Shown here piece by piece: positions 7,396 to 15,999 of a stretch of 64,000 bases of DNA (the first letter of the stretch is position 1; every line of letters starts with the position of its first letter). The notes under the pieces were generated by a model. It worked only from the letters and a program-made list of their open reading frames with translations. It was not told the DNA's origin and made no database searches. The translations under genes were made by a program, and so were the position numbers. The stretch is from Streptomyces lydicus (lineage in GTDB: Bacteria; Actinomycetota; Actinomycetes; Streptomycetales; Streptomycetaceae), in assembly GCF_001729485.1 (NCBI RefSeq), contig NZ_CP017157.1:1674001-1738000 (forward strand), read 5' to 3'.

Positions 7396-9609
7396 TCAGG
7401 GGTGGTCGGGATGTACGTAGACGGAGTGCGGTCCGCGGTCGCGGTAGACCAACTCGCCGCGTTCGGCAGCGGCTTTGAGGGCTTCGCGGACGGTCTTGCG
7501 GTCCCGGCCGACAAGGTCGGCGATGGCGGCCGGCTTCATGCCCATCGCCCCGGCGGACTCGATCGCGTCGATCGCGGTGGGCAGCCACTCCGGCCCGGCC
7601 GGTGCGGCCGCGGCGGCCTCCTCGTCCGCGGCGGCCTCCTCGTCCGCAGCGGTTTCGGCGGCCTGTTCGGTGATGCGCTCGAACTCTGCCAGGGCCCGTG
7701 CGATCGCCGCGGCTACCTGCGGGTCCTCTTCACCACCGCTGGAGCCTCCGGCGGTGGGGGGCTCGGTAGCCGGGGCGGTGGGCTCCTGCGGCGGTTCGGC
7801 CTGCGGGTTCTTGGCCTTGTCGATGTAGTACTCGATGGGCTTTATCGGGGTGAGCGTCCCGATGCCCCCGGCCTGTCCCGGTGCGGTGTTGCCGCCCGCG
7901 GCGCTGGTCCCGTCCGCTGCGGTGCGGGCGCCGGTGCCGGCCGGTGTGGGCAGGCCCAGGGCGTCCAGCAGCCAGGCGATCCGCTCGGGGTCGGACCAGC
8001 GCTCGTGGTAGCCGAACGGCGCGGCGTCCTCCTGGGCGGCCTGGTCCAGGTCGGGGCGGATGTCCCAGCGGGCCACGGCCAGTTCTTCGATGTCGTGGCG
8101 CGCGGTGCCGTCGGCGTGCTCGTCTTCGTCGTTGGCGAAGTAGACCTTGCCGCGCTCCGGCCCGATCCCGCCTTCCTGGGCACGGGCCTGGTCGAGGATG
8201 TAGAGGGCGCCCTTGCCGGGGAGCTTGGCCAGGTCCACCTGTTGGTAGTGGCCGGGGAAGACGAACTGGCCTTCCTGCTTCTTGGCGAAGCGCATGCCGA
8301 TGGTGATGTCGTACTGCGAATCGACTTCTCCGCCGCCGGTGTTGGGGCCGGTGCCGCGCTGGACGGCGTCGACCACGTCCACGGCGGCCTTGCGGCCCTT
8401 CTTCAGCAGCCGGATCTTCGCCTTGAGCGCTTCCGGCGTCCACGCCATCAGGTCGGAGTTCTCATCCGACAGCACGATGACGGCCGGTTCGCTCTCCTTG
8501 GGCTGGATCTTCCCGCCCTTCATGCGCCGCGCCCGGCCGTCGGCGATGGCCAGCGCGGCGTTCAGCAGCCGAACCGCCTCCGCCGGGTCGGTGGCCACCC
8601 AGTCCAGGATCGGACGGTCGATCAGGCGGCCGTCGGTGTCCTTCCACTGCTGGGCCCAGGGGCGCAGCCAGCGCTTGGCGGTGTTGCCCTGCGCCATGTC
8701 GATCATCCAGATCACCGCGTCGGTGCAGCGGGTCAGCAGAGAGATGATGACGTGGAGCAGGACGCTCTTCCCGGACCCCTTCATGCCCGCGATCATGATG
8801 CTGACCTGACGGAAGAGGATCTCGATCGGCTCCCCCGACTCCAGCAGGCCCAAGGTGAGCGGTTCGCGGATGGTCAGCGGGTGGGAGTCGCCGGGCAGGT
8901 CGATGGTCTCGGCCAGCACGTTGCGGGTGGTGACGTGCAGCATCGCTTCGGAGGCCAGGCCGGATTCGCTGCGGACCAGGCGGAGGGAGCCGGGGCGGAT
9001 GTCGCCCTTGCGGGTCTCCAGGGCGGGCAGCATCGTGAGCAACTGCTCGAAGGAGGTGCTGGTCAGGCGGAGCGGCATGGCGTAGCCGCCGCGGGTGCGC
9101 TGGCTCTTGCCGACCTCCACGCCCTTCGCTCCGACCTCTTCGAACAGGCGTGCCCATTCGGCGCGGTCGCCGTAGCCGGTACCGGCCTCGGTGGCCCATT
9201 GGGCGGCAATCTCCTCGGCCCGCAAGCCGCGGTCGATCGCATAGAACGGGGTGAGGGCGGCGGTGGCGGCGCCGACGACGGCCGCGGAGGCCAGGGTCCA
9301 GGGGCTGCCGTGGGCGGTCCAGTTGATCCAGGCGTAGGCGGCGCTGGTCCAGGTGGCGGTGAAGCCGGTGTGGAACCAGCGGCGGAACTTCGACTGGCCG
9401 GAGGTGCGGATGAAGCGGGAGGTGGCCGCGGCGGCGATGCCGGTGAGGGAGCCGACGCCGATCCAGCCCAGCGGCAGCGCGGTACCGGCGTCCGCGGCCA
9501 GCCCGAGGCCGAGGCCGCCGGCGTAGACGGTGGCGGCGGTGAACAGCGGGGTGGACACCACGCCGTGCCGCCAGGGGATCGGCTCGTGGTTGCTGGGACG
9601 GCTCAGCAT
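7396..9609 (-). CDS. FtsK/TraB-type DNA translocase for conjugal transfer
   Basis: 737 residues. Hydrophobic segments in the first 125 residues anchor it in the membrane. The ATPase core has Walker A GMKGSGKS at 275-282 and a Walker-B-like strand near PAVIVLSDENSDLM. After a Pro/Ala/Glu-rich linker of about 100 residues, the C-terminal about 60 residues form a winged helix (MKPAAIADLVGRDRKTVREALK...GELVYRDRG), the position of the clt-reading domain in TraB. It would pump double-stranded element DNA between hyphae without relaxase processing. It is the only conjugation gene the element needs. A 24-bp inverted repeat with GTAGTGGG repeats follows its stop. Confidence 0.92.
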   Translation of the reverse strand: MLSRPSNHEPIPWRHGVVSTPLFTAATVYAGGLGLGLAADAGTALPLGWIGVGSLTGIAAAATSRFIRTSGQSKFRRWFHTGFTATWTSAAYAWINWTAHGSPWTLASAAVVGAATAALTPFYAIDRGLRAEEIAAQWATEAGTGYGDRAEWARLFEEVGAKGVEVGKSQRTRGGYAMPLRLTSTSFEQLLTMLPALETRKGDIRPGSLRLVRSESGLASEAMLHVTTRNVLAETIDLPGDSHPLTIREPLTLGLLESGEPIEILFRQVSIMIAGMKGSGKSVLLHVIISLLTRCTDAVIWMIDMAQGNTAKRWLRPWAQQWKDTDGRLIDRPILDWVATDPAEAVRLLNAALAIADGRARRMKGGKIQPKESEPAVIVLSDENSDLMAWTPEALKAKIRLLKKGRKAAVDVVDAVQRGTGPNTGGGEVDSQYDITIGMRFAKKQEGQFVFPGHYQQVDLAKLPGKGALYILDQARAQEGGIGPERGKVYFANDEDEHADGTARHDIEELAVARWDIRPDLDQAAQEDAAPFGYHERWSDPERIAWLLDALGLPTPAGTGARTAADGTSAAGGNTAPGQAGGIGTLTPIKPIEYYIDKAKNPQAEPPQEPTAPATEPPTAGGSSGGEEDPQVAAAIARALAEFERITEQAAETAADEEAAADEEAAAAAPAGPEWLPTAIDAIESAGAMGMKPAAIADLVGRDRKTVREALKAAAERGELVYRDRGPHSVYVHPDHP

Positions 9610-9649
9610 GAGCAGGGTCTCCGTTCGGTCGGGGTGAGCCGGAAGAGCG

Positions 9650-9682
9650 CAGGCCAGGCACCGACGGTCGGTACCTGGCCTG
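9650..9682. terminator. hairpin between spdB-like and tra genes
   Basis: CAGGCCAGGCACCGAC (9650-9665) is complementary to 9667-9682 except at one position, so a long stem with a very short loop is possible. It falls in the 93-bp gap between the two genes and may reduce read-through or protect the mRNA end. Confidence 0.5.
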
Positions 9683-9702
9683 TGGCGGAGTGGGTGAGCG
9701 GG

Positions 9703-11616
9703 TTACTGCCAGTTGGCGGACTGGTCCCACTTGGCGCCCTGGATGGTGGGGTTCTCGATGTTGTCGATCTGCTCGGCGTGGATGATCCGGTACAGCGTCG
9801 GGATGGAGTCCAGGCGCCCGGCGAGCGCGTGGGCGTAGACGGCGGTGTCGTCGTACGCCTCGGGGATGGCCGCGTTGACCTTGAAGCTCTCCCGGCTGGA
9901 GTGCGCGGCCATGGCGATCACGTCGCCGATGGCGCGCTGGATCTCCGCCAGGCTGTTGATGGTGGCTTCGTAGCCGACCATGTTGCCGGCCGGGTTGAGG
10001 ACCATCATGGCGCCGGCGGTGCGCACGGCGTCGGCGGCGTACTGCAGCGGCAGCGCGGGTTCGATGGAGGACACAGGAACTCCGTTCGTCGCAGGAGTGG
10101 TGATGCGGGTCGGGCTGTGCACTGCCCGGTGTGCTCCGGCCGTCCGGACACCGGTCGGTGTCGTGCGGCGGGTCTTGGGCGGGGTGGTGTCGGCGCTGGT
10201 GTGCCGGTACATCCAGCGGTTCAGCCACCCCCAAGACCCGGCCCAGGCAAGGGCACGAGCGGCGGGGGTGGTCAGGGTGTGGAAGACACGGGCCAGCGGG
10301 CGCAGCCAGTTCGGCCCGACGGTGGAGAAGCGGACCGAGCCCAGAGCCAGATGCCCGTTGAGCAGGGCGCGCGAGCCGTAGCGCCAGGCATGGGCCAGCA
10401 GCGGCGAGCCGTGCCGGGCCACCAGGCGGGCCGTGGCCCGCAGCGGAGTGGCGGCCTTACGCAGCCGATCCCGGGTCACAGGGCTGAGGTGCTTGCGCAG
10501 CTTCCGCCCCACCCAGTACGAGCCTTGCTTGGTCAGGCGCGAGCCGTGGCGCAGCCCGCGCCAGGCGCCCCGCAGCTTGGACTTCTCCTGTCGCGAGGTG
10601 CGCTTGGGGCGGGTCTTGAGCTTGCCGGAGTTGGGCTGCTTGCCCGACTGCCCACGGTTGCGAAGAGCAGCCTGGGTGAGGGCCTTCGCGGCCTTCCGGG
10701 CCCGCCCGCCGGCCGAGGTGGTGCTCTGCTGCGGTGCGGGCTTGTAACTGCCCTTGCTGTTGCCCGGCTGCTGCCGGCCGCTGCTCTTCGGTTGCTTGGC
10801 ACCACCTGTTCGACGTGCCCCGCCCTGCGGAGTGTTGATGCCGGCCGCGGTGGTGGGGGACTTGCGGCTGAACGTCCGGGCCAGCCTTCCAGCGGCGCCG
10901 GAGAGCGTCGGTGCGGCGCCCCCGCCCGTGTGCTTGCGGAGCGACGCGCCGCCGGTCGGCTTGGGTGCCGTACGCGGCGCCGCGCCGCTCGGAGTGGTGC
11001 GGCGGCCCGGCCCGCCCAGTGCCGCCGCGTTCCGTCCCAGCACGCCCGGCTGGTGACTGGAGAGATTCGGCGTGGCCGCGCCCAGCGGCTTCGGCTTCGG
11101 GGCCAGACCACCTGGCTTCCGTGAGGTGCCACCGGCGCGGCCGACTGCCGACGGCGTGCCGCTGGTTGGCTTGCGCTGCGACGGTCCGGCCCCGGACCGG
11201 GCGGCAGGAACCCTCCCGCCGGCAGTCGAAGCACGTCCCGCAGGGCCGGAGGCAGCACCGCCACGGTGCCCGGTGCCCGGTGCGCGCAGCGAGGCACGCC
11301 CCAGACGGCCCGAGCCTGCCCGCCGAATGCGCCGCCCGGCCCGCACTGCCAGCGTGGCCGTGGCGACCGCGGAGCAGGCGACGACGGCCAGGAGGACGGC
11401 GGGCAGGCTGAACTGATGGCAGAGCCAGCAGAACCCGATCAGGCCGGTCAGCGCGCCGCCGGGGATCAAGACGCCACCCAGCGTCTGCCCCGGCGCGGAG
11501 GCCGGCTCCCTGGTCTGTGCGGCCGGCTTCGGCTGCTGCTTGATGGCTTCGGGCGTCGTGGTGGGGGTGGGTGGTTTGGTCTCGGTTGCGGTTGAGGGCA
11601 TGGGAGCCTCCTTCAT
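9703..11616 (-). CDS. large basic membrane protein, SpdB-like spread protein
   Basis: 637 residues from ATG 11616, whose ATGA overlaps the upstream stop. Two hydrophobic segments lie near residues 45-90 (GGVLIPGGALTGLIGFCWLC, then LPAVLLAVVACSAVATATLA). A roughly 300-residue Arg/Lys/Gly/Ser-rich, low-complexity middle (GGARRTGG, SGRQQPGNSKG) could bind DNA. The C-terminal 150 residues look folded (YAADAVRTAGAMMVLN...IIHAEQIDNIENP). Membrane anchoring plus a strongly basic body is how SpdB proteins of conjugative Streptomyces plasmids are built. It is transcribed just before the translocase gene. The open frame continues upstream to 12150 but is covered by other genes. Confidence 0.7.
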   Translation of the reverse strand: MKEAPMPSTATETKPPTPTTTPEAIKQQPKPAAQTREPASAPGQTLGGVLIPGGALTGLIGFCWLCHQFSLPAVLLAVVACSAVATATLAVRAGRRIRRAGSGRLGRASLRAPGTGHRGGAASGPAGRASTAGGRVPAARSGAGPSQRKPTSGTPSAVGRAGGTSRKPGGLAPKPKPLGAATPNLSSHQPGVLGRNAAALGGPGRRTTPSGAAPRTAPKPTGGASLRKHTGGGAAPTLSGAAGRLARTFSRKSPTTAAGINTPQGGARRTGGAKQPKSSGRQQPGNSKGSYKPAPQQSTTSAGGRARKAAKALTQAALRNRGQSGKQPNSGKLKTRPKRTSRQEKSKLRGAWRGLRHGSRLTKQGSYWVGRKLRKHLSPVTRDRLRKAATPLRATARLVARHGSPLLAHAWRYGSRALLNGHLALGSVRFSTVGPNWLRPLARVFHTLTTPAARALAWAGSWGWLNRWMYRHTSADTTPPKTRRTTPTGVRTAGAHRAVHSPTRITTPATNGVPVSSIEPALPLQYAADAVRTAGAMMVLNPAGNMVGYEATINSLAEIQRAIGDVIAMAAHSSRESFKVNAAIPEAYDDTAVYAHALAGRLDSIPTLYRIIHAEQIDNIENPTIQGAKWDQSANWQ

Positions 11617-11990
11617 GCGGCCAGCGCGGGAGCGTCTGCGCAGGGCACACACACGCCGAGTGAGGTGGAGAGGGTGTAGCCCGCGTCCCGCCCGCAGACG
11701 GGGCAGGTGCGGCGGGCGGCGTTCGCCTTCGCCAGGGCCGCCCACTTGCCCGGGGTCATGGGCCGGACGGACTTGGCCTGGTCGATGCGGTAGAGGTAGG
11801 CGACGCGGACCCCGCCGCGGAGGCGGCGGGAGCGCCACAGGATCTGCGCGGCGATCTCCTGCCCGCCGGGACGGAGGCCCCGCGCGCGGAGTTGCGCGCG
11901 GGTGGCCAGACCGTCCGGGGCCAGGCGCCACGGGTAGGTGGGGAGCCCGTACTTCGTGCCCTCGGGGTCCCAGAATCGGGGACCCGGCAT
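11613..11990 (-). CDS. RRQRL-motif-type zinc-binding protein
   Basis: 125 residues, overlapping both neighbours by ATGA. The N-terminal half carries ATRAQLRARGLRPGG and a basic RSRRLRGG stretch. The C-terminal half has a zinc-ribbon pattern, CPVCGRDAGY...GVCVPCAD. This matches the layout of a small family common in Streptomyces conjugative elements (RRQRL motif-containing zinc-binding proteins). Role unknown; it is probably a nucleic-acid-binding accessory of the transfer operon. Confidence 0.75.
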   Translation of the reverse strand: MPGPRFWDPEGTKYGLPTYPWRLAPDGLATRAQLRARGLRPGGQEIAAQILWRSRRLRGGVRVAYLYRIDQAKSVRPMTPGKWAALAKANAARRTCPVCGRDAGYTLSTSLGVCVPCADAPALAA

Positions 11991-13723
11991 CAGGCGGCGC
12001 TGGCCGGGGCGGTGTCGTCAACGGCGGGGTGCGCGGCTGCGCGCGGCTGGTGCGCGGCGATCTGCGCGGCGCGCGCGGCACGGAAGTCCCGCAGCCAGTT
12101 CCGCGCGTTACCACCGTCCACCCCGAACCGCTCCGCCAGCTCCGCCGCACTCGGCTCGCTCTGGCCGCCGGTGGTGGTGAGGGTGTGGAGGTAGTGCTGC
12201 CAGCCCTGCTCCTTGGCCGGTGACTTCCACATCGGCCCCTCCCCGCCCATGGCGGCTTCCGGGGCCTGAGGCCGGAGGGCTGCCAGGTCGCCGCGCAGCC
12301 GGTCGCGTAGGAGGGTGGCTTCCTGGATCTGCCGCTTGACCTGCCCCAACGCTTGCTGGCGCTGCTGGGTGAGCCCTTCGGCTTCCTGTGCCTGGTTGGT
12401 CAGGGCGTCGAGGCGCTGCTGCTGGTCGTCGGTGGCCTTGCGCAGGTCCCGCAGGGCGGTCTCGGCCTCCTGCCGCAGGTGAGCGGCCTTGGTGTTGGCG
12501 TCCTGGATGATGCCTTCCGCGCGCTGCCGCGCGGCCTGCTCGTCCTGCCGCGCGGCTTCCGCGCGCTGCCGCGCATCTGCCATCGCGGCCGCCGCGCCAC
12601 CCTGGTCCTCAAGGGCAGTTTTGCGGGCCTCTTCCGCGCGGGCCAACTCCTGACGCGCGGCAGCTAGGTCGGCTTCCGCGCGCTCCCGCGCGCTCTCCGC
12701 CTCCTGCCGCGCGTGCTCAGCTTCCTGCCGCGCGGCTTCCGCGCGCCGCCGCGCGTCCTCGGCCTGCTCCGCCAGCGCGGAGGACTCGATGCGCTGCGCG
12801 GCCGGCGTCACGGCCAGGTCCTCGATCAGTGCCAGCACGGCCGGGGCGTCGGCATAGTTCAGCCGCGCGACTTCCTCCGCCCGCGTCAGCGCTGCCAGGC
12901 GCCGCACCAGAGCCAGCGCCTGGCCCCGGTCGGTGGCCACGTCCGCACGATCGAGAGCCTTCTGCGCCCGCCCCCGAAGCCGCGCCCGCCGCCGCTGCGC
13001 CCGCCGCGCGGCACGCGGCCCGGCCGGAGCAGCTGCTTCGAGGGTGAGGCGGAGGCGGTAGACGCGCAGGGCTGCACGCTGCGCCATGGCCGCGCGGGCG
13101 ATGGCGGAGGAGGAGGTACGGGCATCCAGGCCGAGCAGGGCGAACAGCCCCGACCAGGCGTGCTGCCACAGCAGTGCCACCAACCTGGCCGGCCCCGGTC
13201 GCACATCCTCCTCCTCATCCCGGCCGGGAGTGTGGAGCTTGCTGCGCAGCTGCAGTTCGATCAGCCAGGCGGCCAGCGCCGGGACCGCGGCGAGCACCGG
13301 CCGGGCCCACCAGTTCGGGGCGTGCACGGCGTTCATCGCGCCGGAGAACGCCACCAGCGTCCAGGCCGTGCGGTGCATCAACCGCAGCTCCCGCGTCCAC
13401 CCGACCTCCGGGTCGGCGGCACGGTAGAGCATCACCAGCAGCGTCATCTCCGCCGCGTCAAACACCGAGATGAACGCAACAGTCAGCAGGCGCGGCAGGT
13501 GCACGGTCTCGGTGGCAAAGCCCCACAGACCGTAGACGCTGACCGCGACACCACCCAGCGCCACGATGGCCTGCGGGCCGATGCCGGCCAGCCACGACGA
13601 GCGCCGCAGCCGCCCGATACCCCACACCGCCACCGCCACCGCGAACAGCGCGGTGGCCAGCGGCGCGGCCCAGGACAGCCAACCGGAGCCGTCAGGCAGA
13701 AGGTGGGAAAGGGTCGGGATCAT
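11990..13723 (-). CDS. DUF2637-type membrane protein with long coiled coil and HTH tail
   Basis: 577 residues. The N-terminal 170 residues contain four or five membrane segments (LATALFAVAVAVWGI, VALGGVAVSVYGLWGF, ...), as in DUF2637 proteins of Streptomyces elements. Residues about 270-480 are an Ala/Glu/Arg coiled coil with near-repeat AEAARQEAEHARQEAESARE. The C terminus (about 520-565) is helix-turn-helix-like: PSAAELAERFGVDGGNARNWLRDF. It resembles spread or transfer regulators that tie the membrane to DNA. Both ends overlap neighbouring genes, so translation is coupled. Exact function unknown. Confidence 0.75.
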   Translation of the reverse strand: MIPTLSHLLPDGSGWLSWAAPLATALFAVAVAVWGIGRLRRSSWLAGIGPQAIVALGGVAVSVYGLWGFATETVHLPRLLTVAFISVFDAAEMTLLVMLYRAADPEVGWTRELRLMHRTAWTLVAFSGAMNAVHAPNWWARPVLAAVPALAAWLIELQLRSKLHTPGRDEEEDVRPGPARLVALLWQHAWSGLFALLGLDARTSSSAIARAAMAQRAALRVYRLRLTLEAAAPAGPRAARRAQRRRARLRGRAQKALDRADVATDRGQALALVRRLAALTRAEEVARLNYADAPAVLALIEDLAVTPAAQRIESSALAEQAEDARRRAEAARQEAEHARQEAESARERAEADLAAARQELARAEEARKTALEDQGGAAAAMADARQRAEAARQDEQAARQRAEGIIQDANTKAAHLRQEAETALRDLRKATDDQQQRLDALTNQAQEAEGLTQQRQQALGQVKRQIQEATLLRDRLRGDLAALRPQAPEAAMGGEGPMWKSPAKEQGWQHYLHTLTTTGGQSEPSAAELAERFGVDGGNARNWLRDFRAARAAQIAAHQPRAAAHPAVDDTAPASAA

Positions 13724-14226
13724 CCGGCATCACCGCCGTCCGCCACCGCCCAATTGCTCAGCGGCGAGATGCGCCAGGCCACCTCAGACGCCGGACGGTC
13801 GCTAAGGGCCGTACCCCAGCCATCCGGGTCGGCGCCGAAGGAGGACGCATGCCGCTTAGCCGCCGCACCGTCGGGGTGGATGCTGCGCAGCTGGCCGTAG
13901 TGCAGCAACACCACCGCCCCGACCATCGCGTCCAGCTCGCGGGTCAGCGCGCCGATCCGGGCAGCCTGCTCGGCCACCGTCGCACGCGCGCTGGCCAGCT
14001 GGGCCTCCGTGCACTCCAGCATCTCCCGGACCATCACCGCGTCGGCTCGGGCCGCCTCGGCCGCGCGCTCGGCGGCTTCCACATCGGCCGTCAAGTCGTA
14101 GACGGTGCGCAGATGGCCGGCGTACGCGCGGTCCGCGGCACCCTGGATCTCCCGTGCCCGCTCACGAGCGCCATCGGCGTCCTGCTGCAAGGCCGCCAGC
14201 CGGGCGCGGGTAACGACGCGAATCAT
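13720..14226 (-). CDS. coiled-coil hypothetical protein of the transfer operon
   Basis: 168 residues from ATG 14226, overlapping both neighbours as ATGA. Residues 1-110 are a long amphipathic coil (ARLAALQQDADGARERAREI, VEAAERAAEAARADAVMVRE). The C terminus is less regular and Trp containing. No membrane segment. It may pair with the coiled coil of the next protein. Family not recognised. Confidence 0.65.
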   Translation of the reverse strand: MIRVVTRARLAALQQDADGARERAREIQGAADRAYAGHLRTVYDLTADVEAAERAAEAARADAVMVREMLECTEAQLASARATVAEQAARIGALTRELDAMVGAVVLLHYGQLRSIHPDGAAAKRHASSFGADPDGWGTALSDRPASEVAWRISPLSNWAVADGGDAG

Positions 14227-14681
14227 CACGCCACCCCCAGCCACGCCACAACGGCCGCCACGACGAGCAGCGCACCGGCAACACAGGTCAGGTCGATGGC
14301 GCGCTGAAGGCGGGCGAACTTGGCAACGGCGATGCGGGACAGGGCGGCGATGTGCGCGGGCCGGTCGTCCTCGCTCAGCGCGTCCCGGATCTCGTCGGGG
14401 GTGAGGGTGGCCCACTTGGGGAAGCCCTGCGGGCGGGCGCCACCGAGGTTCGGGCGGACCGTCCGCAGCAGGTACGTGGCCGCGGCCAGCAGCACCGCCA
14501 CCCCGGCGGCCCCGAACGCGACGGCGGCCGGGGGCAGGTGGACGCTGGTGGCCACCGTCCAGGCGCCGGCCAGCATCGCGCCGGTGAACGCCAGCAGCAA
14601 ACTGGCCTTCGTGTCCGTACGGGCCAGCTCCGCCTTGACCTCCGCGTGCGCCGCCGTCAGCGCAGTGTCCTGGAAGCTCAT
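14226..14681 (-). CDS. Pycsar-effector-like (PycTM-type) membrane protein
   Basis: 151 residues from ATG 14681 (MSFQDTALT). The N-terminal helix AHAEVKAELARTDTKASLLL carries the Asp-x-Lys pattern seen at the start of Pycsar effector transmembrane domains. It is followed by two close membrane helices (about 27-45 and 51-71), a soluble helical linker with HIAALSRIAVAKFARLQRAI, and a last membrane helix (about 130-149). This three-helix layout and length fit PycTM proteins, which in Pycsar defence disrupt the membrane on binding cCMP or cUMP. No cyclase gene is near, so it may act alone, respond to a cyclase elsewhere, or have been reused for transfer or entry exclusion. Confidence 0.65.
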   Translation of the reverse strand: MSFQDTALTAAHAEVKAELARTDTKASLLLAFTGAMLAGAWTVATSVHLPPAAVAFGAAGVAVLLAAATYLLRTVRPNLGGARPQGFPKWATLTPDEIRDALSEDDRPAHIAALSRIAVAKFARLQRAIDLTCVAGALLVVAAVVAWLGVA

Positions 14682-14989
14682 GCCCCCACCTCCGGCACGA
14701 ACGCCGTGGCGGACGGGCTGGCCAGCACGCTGACCGCGGCGAGCAGGCACACCGTGCTGCCGGGGTCATCGGGCAGTTCGCTGTACTCGATCCACTCCCA
14801 CTCGGTGCCCGACGCCACCTCGTACCCGAGGGAGGCAAGCGCCTCGGCCCGCTCCACGACCGTGGGGATCGGGGCGGAGCGGCCCCAGGTGTGCTCGGGC
14901 CACTCCGACGCGCCGAAGAGCACGACGTACACGCGCCAGAAGCCGGCGGGAGACAGCGTCATCTGAGCGGTGAAGGTGTCGGCCATCAC
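14678..14989 (-). CDS. DUF6303-like small protein
   Basis: 103 residues from GTG 14989 (GTGA overlap with the upstream stop; ATG 14986 is an alternative). The sequence FTAQMTLSPAGFWRVYVVLFG...EWPEHTW resembles a small Streptomyces family annotated as DUF6303. No membrane segment or catalytic motif is evident. Co-translated with the neighbours; function unknown. Confidence 0.65.
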   Translation of the reverse strand: MMADTFTAQMTLSPAGFWRVYVVLFGASEWPEHTWGRSAPIPTVVERAEALASLGYEVASGTEWEWIEYSELPDDPGSTVCLLAAVSVLASPSATAFVPEVGA

Positions 14990-15222
14990 GCGGCCTCCCC
15001 GGAGGGGGCGCGGTTGGCCAGCGCGGCCCGCTCGGCCAGCACCCGGGCCTCAGCCCGGCGCAGGCGCCGCCGGTCCAGCTCGGAGGGCACTCGGTCCATC
15101 AGGGCAATTTGAACGTCCAGCAGCTCGACTTCCGCCTCGATCAGCGGCGTCTCGGCGACGATGGCGGCCCACTCCGTGGCCGGCTCACGGTCCGGATCGG
15201 GGACCAGTGCAATGATGCTCAT
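14986..15222 (-). CDS. DUF6284-family small protein, first gene of the transfer operon
   Basis: 78 residues from ATG 15222. The core PLIEAEVELLDVQIALMDR, then a basic helix RRRLRRAEARVLAERAALA, is the DUF6284 pattern found in Streptomyces conjugative elements. It is all helical and probably dimeric. It is the promoter-proximal gene, preceded by a structured leader at 15247-15295. Function unknown. Confidence 0.75.
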   Translation of the reverse strand: MSIIALVPDPDREPATEWAAIVAETPLIEAEVELLDVQIALMDRVPSELDRRRLRRAEARVLAERAALANRAPSGEAA

Positions 15223-15246
15223 GGGTCGTTGTGTCCTCTCAGGTGG

Positions 15247-15295
15247 AACGGCCCTCCAGCGGCCCCGGGATTGCGCCCCGGGGTCGCGTGCCGTT
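15247..15295 (-). promoter_or_regulatory. structured leader upstream of the transfer operon
   Basis: An 11-bp GC-rich stem (15259-15269 with 15277-15287, one G-U, loop ATTGCGC) lies inside an outer AACGGC/GCCGTT pairing (15247-15252 with 15290-15295). It is 25-73 nt upstream of the first start codon, so it is probably in the 5' leader and may control transcription or translation of the operon. Confidence 0.45.
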
Positions 15296-15678
15296 CGGAT
15301 GAGGCCGCACAGGATGTGTGCGGCAGGCCGCCTCGGCGGCCGGGCCGGAATCGATCCAGCTCCCCACACCCCACCCGTACGAGCAGCCCCGCGAAGAGGC
15401 GCCCGGACGGGCGGAGGAGGCAACCGGCCGCGGCTATCCCGCGGTAGCTCCGGATGAACCGCGCGCGGCGGCGCCCGGATGTCTCCGGCGCCGCCCCGGG
15501 CGGGGACGCAAAGGGCATTGCTGCTGCCGTACCGGTCCAGCACGGCAGCGCCCTACAGATGTCGTGTCACGACGACTCCTCGGTGGAAGCGGATGTGAAC
15601 AGGTGTCTCCTTCGGGAACACGGGCTCCCGTTTCAGGCGTATGGAGACGTGACCTCTCGGTCTAAGCCCTCCCGGATG

Positions 15679-15747
15679 CAAAGGGCCCGGGGTCCCTCGC
15701 CCCCGCCGAAGCGGGGCCTCATGACCCCGCCGGAGCAGGGCCCTTTG
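15679..15747. terminator. CAAAGGGCCC inverted repeat in the central intergenic region
   Basis: A perfect 10-bp arm pair, 15679-15688 and 15738-15747, encloses a 49-nt GC-rich segment with its own CCCCGCC/GGGGCC complementarity. It is the strongest structure in the gene-free stretch 15223-15999 that separates the leftward operon from the rightward regulator genes. It may be a bidirectional terminator or part of an origin. I see no gene in this stretch. Confidence 0.5.
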
Positions 15748-15814
15748 GTCGTGCATTTGCGCAGGTCAAGCAATGTGACTTCCGGAGCCCAGTGCCGGCG
15801 CCCCGCGTCATGGG

Positions 15815-15833
15815 ATACATGTAATACCTGTAT
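15815..15833. promoter_or_regulatory. 19-bp palindromic operator-like site
   Basis: ATACATGTAATACCTGTAT is symmetrical at 16 of its 19 positions (ATACA-n-GTA-n-TAC-n-TGTAT). AT-rich DNA is rare here, so the site stands out. It sits between the leftward transfer operon and the rightward regulator operon, where a KorSA-type GntR repressor would act. The tandem GntR protein at 17802-18251 is the obvious candidate binder. Confidence 0.55.
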
Positions 15834-15999
15834 CTCACGCCCTGTCAAGAACCCGCCCTCAGAAGGGCGTTCTCTCGGTGTGCATCCAGGTTGCTGCCTG
15901 AACAGCAGACGTACGACCGCTCCCATGGACGGCTCCGGGACGGCTGGCTAGGGTCGAAGTCGTCCCAAGGCGTCCCAACGCGAAGGGGGAGAAGGGGAG

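Noticed and set aside
7390..11124. 1244-codon plus-strand open frame
   Set aside because: Antisense shadow of the translocase and spread genes; composition follows the opposite-strand codons, and the minus-strand genes have motifs and coupled starts.
11617..12150. N-terminal extension of the SpdB-like protein to 815 residues
   Set aside because: The extension overlaps two coupled genes in another frame; ATG 11616 has the ATGA overlap used throughout the operon.
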